From Spirogloea muscicola (lineage: Eukaryota; Streptophyta; Zygnematophyceae; Spirogloeales; Spirogloeaceae), in NCBI GenBank assembly GCA_009602725.1, contig WELB01000086.1:444449-458006 (forward strand): DNA of 13,558 bases, in the 5' to 3' direction. The notes beneath the pieces were generated by a model. That model saw only the letters and a list, made by a program, of their open reading frames with translations, did not search any database and was not told where the DNA came from. A program made the translations under genes and the position numbers. Below, piece by piece: positions 1 to 7,500 of the stretch; within the stretch, counting starts at the first letter, position 1, and each line of letters starts with the position of its first letter.

Positions 1-324
1 TACGCAGATCACCCGCGGGAAGACGAGTTCTTCCCGCTCGCCATCGATACGCACGGGGCGCTGGGCGCTCGGTGGCTCGAGCTGCTCACCCAGCTCTCTC
101 GTCACGTCATTGCCCGCCGCTTCCATGGGGAGCCGGTGGACTCCCATGCAGCAGGGTCGCAGGTGTACCGCATGCGCTTGGCCGTCTCGCTGCAGAGGTC
201 TATGGCCCGCACGCTGCACCTGCGTGCAGGCAGAGCCCTCGCTGCTGCCTCTGGCTCTGGCCAGGGGACCCGCTTCCAGGAACCCAGTCTCTCTGACCTG
301 AGGCTGCTTAGCAGGGGTTACTGA
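1..324 (+). mobile_element. LINE-like pol 3' end, copy A (5' truncated by window edge)
   Basis: Frame 1 is open from the first base to TGA at 322-324, giving 107 codons with no start. It reads YADHPREDEFFPLAIDTHG at the beginning, then GARWLELL, MRLAVSLQRS and a tail ending LLSRGY. The same series of motifs recurs five more times in the first 3 kb, on both strands, which marks it as the extreme C-terminus of a repeated pol protein of the non-LTR type, downstream of the endonuclease-like region visible in the copy at 1864-2604. It is nearly identical to the copy at 2605-3006, with a two-codon deletion (Leu-Ala) before QVYRM and a few substitutions. About 35 bp of 3' flank beginning TGAGTGCTTCGTAGCTGC is also shared. 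Family assignment rests on motif pattern, not on a database match. Confidence 0.7.
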
Positions 325-725
325 GTGCTTCGTAGCTGCTCCGTTTCTTTCCTGTGCTTGTTGTTCTTTGTACTACAAAACACTGCAGAACACAAAGACG
401 ATGCAGGGAAGCTCAGTACTCATGAGTGAGCAACATCAGGACTGAGTAGCTCGCTGCAGGGAAAGAGGCACGCCGCCGAGACCCAGAGGCGGCGGCCATA
501 GCACGGCCTGCTCGCGTGTGGACGGCGTGGGCAAGGGAGCGTTGAAGCGATACGGCCAGGCGCATGCGGAAGACTTGTGCGAGCGAACCGGCAACGTTGA
601 AGCCGGGCATCGCCCCTGGCAGACCCGGCCGCCGGTCAATGGCCTGGCGAGCAAGCCGCTGAAGGAGATCCAGCCAGCGGCTGCCGAAAGCCCCGTGTAC
701 ATCCATCGCCAGGGCCGCGAATTCA

Positions 726-760
726 TCTCACAGCCCATGCCGCCATTGGGAGAGCCACTT
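726..760 (+). repeat. Stem-loop repeat segment inside LINE copy B
   Basis: The stretch CACAGCCC-atgccgccatt-GGGAGAGCCACTT matches the 3' half of the dispersed repeat best seen at 1741-1822. It lies exactly between the KYAEHPGG and DEFAAL parts of the pol fragment, which are nearly contiguous in the other copies, so it looks inserted or captured. Confidence 0.5.
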
Positions 761-791
761 CTTCTTCTTCTCCACCCGGGTGCTCAGCATA

Positions 792-821
792 TTTTCGCTC
801 CTTTTCGCTCCCTTTCGCTCC
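792..821 (+). repeat. 10-bp tandem repeat, three units
   Basis: Three consecutive 10-mers end in TTTTCGCTC or CTTTCGCTC. They fall in the charged segment before the KYAEH motif of copy B on the minus strand; a gain of one 10-bp unit changes the frame, as observed there. Confidence 0.6.
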
Positions 822-959
822 CGGGCCGCTTGGCCGACCGCGTGCCCTGCAAACGACGCCGATCTGGTGGGATTGGCGGAGTCGATGCAGTCGTCACCAG
901 ATCAGCGATGATGCGGGGACCGCCGCCGGGCTGGATGGCGACCAGGTCGGCACGTCGTG

Positions 960-1062
960 TATGGGGCTGGCCGTCCAAAGGGCGAGCCCTTCCCCTAAAA
1001 GGGAGAGAAGAGGGGCTGGCCCAAGGAATGGACAAGGTCAGAAGGAGCCGGAGTGCTAAGGA
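960..1062 (-). repeat. Stem-loop repeat family, two partial reverse copies
   Basis: Contains GGGGCTGGCC at about 965 and GGGGCTGGCCCAAGGAATGG at about 1014-1033. The second core is followed by GACAAGGTC, GGAGCCGGAG and GCTAAGGACTGAG, closely matching 1317-1376. The orientation is opposite to the copies at 1741, 3076 and 3190. Confidence 0.55.
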
Positions 1063-1182
1063 CTGAGAAACCTGAATAGCTAGCAGGCGGAAAGATGTCG
1101 CCCTGACGGAAGCGGGAGGCCGCCGCCAAAGCGCGGCCTGCGCGCAAGTGGACCGCGAAAGCAAGGGACCGCTGCAAAGAAG
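1047..1182 (-). mobile_element. LINE-like pol C-terminal tail, copy B2
   Basis: Minus-strand reading SLQRSLAFAVHLRAGRALAA followed by FPPASYSGFSVLST matches the last 45 or so residues of copies A and B (SLQRSMARTLHLRAGRALAA). The upstream part of the pol is missing. At its 5' edge the sequence passes straight into the stem-loop repeat at 1179-1255, so it is a truncated, rearranged remnant. Confidence 0.6.
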
Positions 1183-1288
1183 TGGCTCTCCCAATGGGGG
1201 CAAGGGCTGTGAGAAGCCAGCCCGAAAAGAATTGACAAGGTTCGAAGGGGCCAAACTACGAGCTAAGCAGCAACTACGGGGCCTGAAG
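1179..1288 (-). repeat. Left outer arm of large inverted repeat (stem-loop repeat family)
   Basis: Positions 1179-1255 are a near match to the reverse complement of 1741-1822 (four mismatches and two one-base gaps by eye). After a small gap, GCTAAGCAGC at 1262-1271 and GGGGCCTGAAG at 1278-1288 match the reverse complement of 1695-1722. The core reads GGGCTGTGAGAAGCCAGCCC on +. Confidence 0.75.
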
Positions 1289-1421
1289 CAAGCGCGGCCA
1301 GATTAACTGGTGGCTGGGAGAGGCCAGCCCAAGGAGTGGACAAGGTCTGGAGGAGCCGGAGCGCTAAGGACTGAGACAGCAGCAAGCAAACTCTCAGTAA
1401 CCTCTAGTCTAGCCTGGAGAG
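1289..1421 (-). repeat. 133-bp insert in left arm; second stem-loop repeat subtype
   Basis: This block interrupts the left palindrome arm, since the right arm has no counterpart between 1692 and 1695. Positions 1289 to about 1376 are a reverse-complement match of 3182-3271, including CAAGCGCGGCCAG, TTAACTGGTGGCTGGGAGAG, GGCCAGCCC and GGAGCCGGAGCGCTAAGG. The last 45 bp (to 1421) have no match that I found. No clear target duplication is visible at its edges. Confidence 0.6.
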
Positions 1422-1447
1422 GCTATGGCAGAACGGGGGAGGATGGA
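1422..1447 (+). repeat. Left inner inverted repeat (26 bp)
   Basis: Pairs with 1667-1692: 25 of 26 positions are complementary, the single mismatch being the base before CAGAAC. Together the two arms flank LINE copy C. Confidence 0.85.
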
Positions 1448-1666
1448 CGCAAAGAGATGGCCAAGGGCATCCAGAAGACTTGGGCGAGGAAGCCGGCGAC
1501 ATTGAAGCCTGGCTGCTCGCCCTGCTGCCCGTGGCGGCGGGCCGCTGCTCGCCCCAAAAGGCGGTGAAGCAGGTCAAGCCATTTTGCGCCAAAGGCGCCG
1601 TGTACGTCGACGGCGAGTGGGACAAACTCGTCTCCTACTCGTCTCCTAGGGTGAACTACTGAGTGG
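1448..1666 (-). mobile_element. LINE-like pol fragment, copy C, inside palindrome
   Basis: Minus-strand reading gives GDEFVPLAVDVHGAFGAKW, then LDLLHRLLGRAAARRHGQQ and FNVAGFLAQVFWMPLAISL. This is the middle of the C-terminal pol module, equivalent to DEFFPLAIDTHGALGARW through MRLAVSLQRS of copy A. The tail and stop are lost: the frame runs into the 1422-1447 arm. A perfect 11-bp tandem duplication (CTCGTCTCCTA twice, 1627-1648) lies at the fragment's 5' side. It is the spacer of the inverted repeat. Confidence 0.65.
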
Positions 1667-1822
1667 TCCATCCTCCCCCGTTCTGACATAGCATCTTCAG
1701 GCCCCTTAGTAGCTGCTTAGCGCTTTTCAGGCCCCTCCATCATTTGGCCCCTTCGAACCTTTGTCAATTCTTTTTCGGGCTGGCTTTTCACAGCCCCTGC
1801 CCCCATCGGGAGTGCCACTTCT
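1667..1822 (+). repeat. Right arm of large inverted repeat
   Basis: Positions 1667-1692 pair with 1422-1447, 1695-1722 pair with 1262-1288, and 1741-1822 pair with 1179-1255. The arm contains the clearest stem-loop core, GGGCTGGCTTTTCACAGCCC, near 1778-1797, with a 6-bp GGGCTG/CAGCCC stem. Confidence 0.75.
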
Positions 1823-1863
1823 TCCCCTGGCCCCTTCTCGTCCGGTATTTCGCAGTGCCGTCC

Positions 1864-2604
1864 ACCGGCTCCTGGGCCTGCTGACGCCGTGCCTCCAGCG
1901 TGTGCGTCAGTGCGAATGTGGCGAGCGAAGGGGCCGAGCCTGAGGAGCTGGCCGCTCGTGTTCTGCGCTGTTCCCACGGCGGAGAGCGGGCAGCGGCCCA
2001 CGACCGCCTCCGGGATGCGATGCATGGCATCCTGGTGGAGGCTGGCTTCTCGGTGGCAGCGGAGAACTCCGCCGTCATGCCGCTCCAGCAAAGGGCCGAC
2101 GGTCTCCAAGCACGTCGCGTAGACCTTGTGGCCACCCCACAACTCCCGGCGTGCCACGTCTTATCCTGGACGTGGTGACCACAGACGCAGTACGACCGCT
2201 CACACCCAGCCCAATGTGCCATCAAGGCTGGGTACGCGGTCGCCTGCGCTGCTCAAGCTAAGGAGCTCAAATATGCTGATCATTCGCGGGAGGACGAGTT
2301 ATTCCCGCTGGCTATCGACACGCATGGGGCGTTGGGCGCTCGGTGGCTCGAGCTGCTCAACCAGCTCGCCCGCCACGCCATCGTCCGCCGCTTCCATGGG
2401 TAGCCAGTGGATTTTCCTGCAGCCGGGTCGCTAGCGCAGGTGTGCCGGATGCGCTTGGCCGTCTCGCTGTAGAGGTCTATGGCCCGCGCGCTGCACCTGC
2501 GTGCCGGCAGAGCCCTCGCTGCTGCCTCTGGCTCTGCCTCTGGCCAGGGGACCCACTTCCAGGAGCCTAGCTTCTCTGACCTGAGGCTGCTTAGCAGGGG
2601 TAAC
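1864..2604 (+). mobile_element. LINE-like pol C-terminus with zinc-finger and endonuclease-like region, copy E
   Basis: This is the longest copy. A frame starting near 1864 reads EELAARVLRCSHGGERAAAH, then DRLRDAMHGILVEAGFSV, then RRVDLVATPQLP, shifting into RLILDVVTTD and CAIKAGYAVACAA before KYADHSREDELFPLAIDTHG. The Cys/His-rich segment followed by an R-x-D-L...LD(V)V core is the usual order at the C-terminus of non-LTR elements with a restriction-like endonuclease; this is pattern recognition, not a search result. TAG stops interrupt the reading after RRFHG (2401) and in the VSL segment (2470). The end runs directly into a tandem copy at 2605. Confidence 0.6.
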
Positions 2605-3006
2605 CGCTCACATCCAACCGTGTGCCACCAAAGCTGGGTATGCGGTAGCCTGCGCAGCTCGGGCCAAGGAGCTAAAATACGCAGATCACCCGCGGGAAGA
2701 CGAGTTCTTCCCGCTCGCCATCGATACGCACGGGGCGCTGGGCGCTCGGTGGCTCGAGCTGCTCACCCAGCTCTCTCGTCACGCCATTGCCCGCCGCTTC
2801 CATGGGGAGCCGGTGGACTCCCATGCAGCAGGGTCGCTAGCGCAGGTATACCGCATGCGCTTGGCCGTCTCGCTGCAGAGGTCTATGGCCCGCGCGCTGC
2901 ACCTGCGTGCAGGCAGAGCCCTCGCTGCTGCCTCTGGCTCTGGCCAGGGGACCCGCTTCCAGGAACCAGTCTCTCTGACCTGAGGCTGCTTAGCAGGGGT
3001 TACTGA
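2605..3006 (+). mobile_element. LINE-like pol C-terminus, copy F, in tandem with copy E
   Basis: The unit begins CGCTCACATCC, the same phrase as the CGCTCACACCC at about 2197, and repeats the KAGYAVACAA, KELKYADH, DEFFPLAIDTHG and HLRAGRALAA segments at a period of about 408 bp. It ends in TGA near 3004 with the same 3' flank (TGAGTGCTTCGTAGCTGC) as copy A. There are frameshifts near the 5' end and near the C-terminus. It is much closer to copy A than to its tandem neighbour E. Confidence 0.65.
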
Positions 3007-3945
3007 GTGCTTCGTAGCTGCTTCGTTTCTTTTCTGTGCTTGTTGTTCTTCGTACTTCCCCTGGCCCCTTCTCGTCCTTTGTTCATTCTTTCTGGGCTGG
3101 CTTTTTCCAGCCCCTATCCTCAATGGGCGAGCCATTCTCTCTAACTGAGTTATACGTAGCTGCTTTGTTTCTTGTGCTTGTTTTCTTTAGCACTCCGGCT
3201 CCTTCAGACCTTGTCCATTCCTTCGGGCTGGCCTCTCCCAGCCACCAGTTAACCTGGCCGCGCTTGCCTTTTTTCCTAGCGCTTCCCCTGGCCCCCTTCT
3301 CGTACTTTGTTCCTTCTTTGTGGGCTGGCTTTTCCAGCCCCTATCCTCAATGGGCGAGCCCTTTCTTTCTTCTTTTAGCACCAGGTATGCCAAGCGCCCG
3401 CCCCCCCCGGCCGCCCCCGCCGGAAGAGCTCAGACTCTCTGGCCCTCTCATACCCTGCACGCTCCCTTGCACAGAGACTGCCTTACACTGGAAGAGCTCG
3501 GGCTGGATTTCCTCACATCTGAAGAGCTGTGTCTTCAGTACTTTCTGTTTCCTTCGCTCCTACCTTCTATGCGAGAGCACTTTCTCCTTCCTTCGGACCT
3601 TGTCCATCTCCTTCTGGCCGGCCTCTCACAGCCATCGCCCTCACCTGGCAAGGGGCTTTCTTCTCACCAGAAAGTGGCTCTCTCTCTCACAGCCCTTGGT
3701 TCCTTTGGAAGAGCTTGCTCTGTACCCAGCCACTCAGGCCCCCCCTCACTCAAGACACGCTTTGTCCTCTGCTTCGTACCCTTTGGGCTGGCCTACCACA
3801 GCCATTGCCTTACATTGGAAGAGCTGTCCCTTACATTCTGCTGCGTGCCTCCTGCATCTTTCTCCTCCTTAGCACTCCTTCTCGCTCCTGCACTGCCACA
3901 TGTCAGCCTGCCAACAGGGAGCACAGGCCCATGCCCGAGAGAAAC
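3007..3945 (+). repeat. Pyrimidine-rich array of stem-loop repeats
   Basis: At least five forward copies of the repeat lie here, with cores near 3094 (GGGCTGGCTTTTTCCAGCCC), 3224 (GGGCTGGCCTCTCCCAGCC), 3328 (GGGCTGGCTTTTCCAGCCCC), 3615 and 3786. They are usually preceded by a (C)CTTGTCCATTC or TTTGTTC(A/C)TTCTTT phrase and often followed by CAATGGGCGAGCC. A third copy of the LINE 3' flank (ACGTAGCTGCTTTGTTTC) sits at about 3153. A shorter phrase, (T)GGAAGAGCT, recurs near 3421, 3489, 3519, 3712 and 3816. The long + strand reading frames here simply reflect this repeat content. I see no gene. Confidence 0.6.
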
Positions 3946-3979
3946 GTAGGGGGCCAGAGCTGTGTACGAAGAAACAGCT

Positions 3980-4045
3980 TCTCGAAATGGGGCATGGCCT
4001 GTGAAAAGCCAGCCCACAACAAAAGAAACGAGGCCCATGCCTGAG
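3980..4045 (-). repeat. Reverse copy of stem-loop repeat
   Basis: GGGGCATGGCCTGTGAAAAG followed by CCAGCCCACAACAAAAGAAA is the reverse complement of the forward repeat pattern (TTGTGGGCTGGCTTTTCACAG). It is the last recognisable member of the family toward VPS52. Confidence 0.6.
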
Positions 4046-4507
4046 CTCCGCACCAGAAGAAGCCAACTGCAAGCGGTGGCAGGGGGGCTTGGAGGCTGCG
4101 TCCGATACTCGGAGGCAAAGCGGCCTTCACGTGCTCCTGCGGCTACTGCGCTGGTCGGTAAAGCAGAAGGCGGCTTTGCCTCACATCTGTACATGTGCTT
4201 GCCTCCTGTTCTCGGCCCTCCACCTTTCAGCACACTCTTTGCTCCCTCTCCGCTCCTCAGTTCACCCCAAGACCGTCCCCACCTCCGCCCTCCTCTGTCC
4301 CTCCCCTGCTCTGCTCCGTGGAAGTTCCTCCGCACTGCTCTGGAAGCGCAAGCCCAAAGGCGACATTTTTGGGCCCCCACAAGCTGCGCCAGAAGCTGCG
4401 GTTCGCTCCCCCCCAATCCAGGACTGAGGCAAACAGGGCGACAGCCCTGCGGTTGGCAGCACCTGCGCTTGGCACTTGGCAAGGGCGCAAATGCTTTCGA
4501 CCTCGTG
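4046..4507. other. 3' flank of VPS52; no gene recognised
   Basis: GC-rich sequence with no conserved reading frame that I can recognise. It must contain the 3' UTR and poly(A) site of VPS52, which ends at 4508 on the minus strand, but no unambiguous polyadenylation signal was seen. It contains an imperfect inverted repeat (GAGGCAAAGCGGCCTTC at about 4112 and GAAGGCGGCTTTGCCTC at about 4167). Confidence 0.4.
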
Positions 4508-7500
4508 TTATGTCCGGCTGTACTTTTTGATCTCGTACATAATAGAAGACGTGGACACCACATCCTTGCTCAGCACGCTTGCGCCCTCCACCCTCTGTCA
4601 CAACGCACATATCACACATTGGATGCCGGCCGAAAGCCATCGATCAGGCCCTTACAAGCCACGGAAGGCGGGCACTGTTCAGCGCTCTGCGTTGTGGTGG
4701 ACGTCTTGCCCACCTTAAGGCAGTCGGAGAGGCGTGTATAGTAGAGCAGGAGCTGCGTGAGCGCTGCTCGCAAAATCTCCATGCCGCACACAAAATTGCT
4801 GAAGTTGGTGATGATGTCCTTGTGCATCACCTCAATTGCAGCCTGCACAACCGCCGCGGCAGGTTACAATGATTCTTCATCCATTAGTACCACCAAATCT
4901 GCAAGAATATATGCACCAATGCCAGCGGTGGGGCACAAAATTGCCGACCTTCCAGCGGGCTGCAAAGTCTTTCACCAACGGCTCCACCTCCTTGAGCATG
5001 ATGGGTGGCGGCGCGGGCCCTGCTCCCGTATGGAGCTGCTCGTCGCCGCTGCCTTTGGCACAACCGCAGCGCCACACCATCAACCCAGCATGCCCCAGCA
5101 CCGGTGTGCATATGAAGCGCACTATAGAGAGCAAGATAGGTCTGCAGAGGAGGCTGCTGGTGGCAGCTCACCTGCCCGCACCTTAACAAATGCAATGAGC
5201 GACCCAAAATGCTCACGCAGCTCCTCCTCCTGCCACAGATGGCAGCATGCACCTCAAGAAAGTGCAAGGCAGTGCTCAAATAGTGCAAGCATTTGTGCGG
5301 GAGGCAACTGCTGCCTACCACAAACACAGTGCTGCTGCTGGTGAGCAGATCCTCAAAGAGGTGCAGAGTCCGGCCACCGGTGACGCCAGCCTCCTGCACG
5401 AGTTGAACGCTTTGTGCAGATTCAGCTGGTGGTGCGTCTGTGGCTGCTCGCTGAGGAAAGCCCGGGTGGCAAGGGGGGGGGGTGAGCAAGGGGCACCTTG
5501 AGAATGGCCAGCACGAGGTCGTAGTTGTTGATCAGAAAGATGGTCTGCTGCTTCTGCATGGGAAACATGCGCGCCAGCTTCACCAGCAGGTCGTCCACAG
5601 CAGCCCGTAAGCGCTCCAGGTTCAGATTTAACTGCAAGAACAGCGGCAAGCGCAGCCAAGCACGTCAGACCCCAGGCTCATGCCCCCACCTGCACACAGG
5701 CAAAAGCCATGGCATATAGCACCAACCTGGCCGTCTCCGCTGCCGTCGGGCGAGCTGAGCTGCATGAGCGAGGCGGCAAACTCGGCATAGCGGCGCGTGA
5801 CATAGTGCGGGTGCACGTCCGCTGCCCAAAGGCTGCGCACATTTGCTGCACGCACGCTCTGCAGCTGCATGTCCATCACCACCTTGAACCGCGGCCAGAT
5901 CATCAGGTTGACCTGCGGATACAGCGGCAGCAAGCTCATCTGTTGTCAGACGCACCGTATGGAGACTTGACTTGCAGGAGAAAGCTGCAACCACTGTTCT
6001 GCACGGCTCATGCGACCACTTTGCTCATGGCCCTTGCGAACACCTGACCTTGTCGAAGTGGGGATCTAGGCACGGGACGCGCCGGTGGACCATCAGCAGC
6101 TGCGACACGCACAAGGGCCACTGCCTGCTCAGTTGCATCCTGCAGCAGTCAAGCGCAGCAGTGACTTGCCCTAGTAATGGCCTCCATGCCAGCGACGAAT
6201 GCATCCCGTAGGAAGTCACCTGGTGCTGGTGAGTCATTCTGATCATGAGCATGAGGCCGATGGCGTCAAAGCAATTGGGCAGCACAGCCGTGAGGTGCTC
6301 GTTGATCACCGCAAAGGGGCCTGTGCCCAAATCCTTTCCGCTCATTGTCAGTGAGCAAGAGTAACGCAGCATGCAAACCCAACCAGTGCACCTCAATGTC
6401 ATGCTTGCTCAGAAAGGACTCAGCAACAGTAGGTGATGAAGTCCTTGCCAGAATGTAGTAAGAAGGTTGGAGCCACATAAATATGTGTAAGAGCAGTATA
6501 AACATCCTCTTTTAGACTGTGAGGACAGGTGTGAGAGTGCAGCCAAGCCACGCTTGCCCGCGACGTGCTCGTACATACCTGCAAAGATGTCCTGGAACGT
6601 GACGTCCTCGCCAAAGAAGTCCGAGCAGAAGAGGTACCTGGCACAGACTCTCGCACGACCAACAAGCGCCCCAAAGTTGTCAGCTTCATTTCAACCCCAA
6701 CAAGACCCAGTCACCAAAACCTCCTCTGGGACATAGCAGGGGTAGGGCGGGGCTTCTGAAGTCCTACTCGCTTGTCGCCGTGTCCATGAGCAGCTTGCTG
6801 AGACTGCGGAACAGGACCTCGTACGCAAATCTCTTGTCCCCCAGCTCCGCAATGTGCGGGATGATGGCCGGCTCGTCAGTATCATGGAGCACGGAGGCCC
6901 GGTCGCCAAGGGAGAAGACGGCTGAGCGGTTCTTCAGTGGCTGCTGGCCGCGTGCAAAGAGGCCGCCGGCGCCCTTGCTGCTGTCTTCCACGCCGATGAG
7001 GTCCGTACGACTAACATTGTCCAGCTGCAGCTTCTCCAGCGCGTGAATGTACGTCCGGAAGTGCGAGCTCAGGACCTGCCGCACCAGCAGCAGCAAGCAA
7101 CGTGGAGTGTTTGTCAGTGGTGCAACAAGTGGACTCTTCATGGGCTGCTGTGGTGTGGCCGGCCGAGTGACCAGGCCGCGGAGCTCGGACTGACCTTGTT
7201 CATGGTCTCCACGTACGCCGCTCGCACATCAGCGAAGACGTCCTTCCCGTGCTCCTGGAGGAACGTCGCCACATACCTGCGAGTGGATGCCAGTTGAGGT
7301 GCTCATTTCAGTAGATGGGGAAGCATACGATTACAACGTCTAAGGTTGGCAGCTCACTGAGGGTCACGATAAGGTGCAAGTGCAAGTTCGCCACAATGAC
7401 CAACCAATCGAGGGGCACTCGCTCTCACTTGTATTTGAGCAGCACGCTCTGCTGGAGGATTTGGACGTTGGTCTTGGGCTTGCGGAGGGCATACACCTTC

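Larger units (their letters stand above)
413..958 (-). mobile_element. LINE-like pol C-terminal fragment, copy B (disrupted)
   Basis: Reading down the minus strand from about 958, the fragment starts RRADLVAIQPGGGPRIIADL, which fits the R-x-D-L...(I/L)xD(L/V)V pattern of a restriction-like endonuclease core. It then shifts frame into SFAGHAVGQAARERK and again into KYAEHPGG, and ends with DEFAALAMDVHGAFGSRW, MRLAVSLQRS and TGA stop at 413-415 (LLTHEY). Two breaks are visible: a 10-bp unit repeated three times at 792-821, and about 32 bp matching the dispersed stem-loop repeat at 726-757, which ends in an in-frame stop just before DEFAAL. It is a dead copy, more diverged from copy A than copy A is from the copy at 2605-3006. 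Confidence 0.65.

Noticed and set aside
3036-3872. 278-codon + strand open frame
   Set aside because: It reads through successive copies of the stem-loop repeat (recurring WAGF, DLVHSF and PQWASP-like phrases) and the same sequence is open in another frame; it looks like repeat translation, not a gene.
720-4045. Stem-loop repeats as a CRISPR array or tRNA-like genes
   Set aside because: Copies vary in sequence, spacing and orientation, lack regular spacers, and do not form a cloverleaf.
3793-4563. 256-codon minus frame covering the last VPS52 exon
   Set aside because: The final VPS52 exon uses a different frame and stops at 4508; this frame has no recognisable motifs and runs into repeats.
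4757-5344. 195-codon + strand frame with a signal-peptide-like start
   Set aside because: It is antisense to VPS52 exons 16-19, whose minus-strand reading is conserved.
6321-6578. Possible hidden exon in the longest VPS52 intron (258 nt)
   Set aside because: The flanking exons join as IFA-G-PFAV exactly as in plant VPS52, leaving no missing residues.
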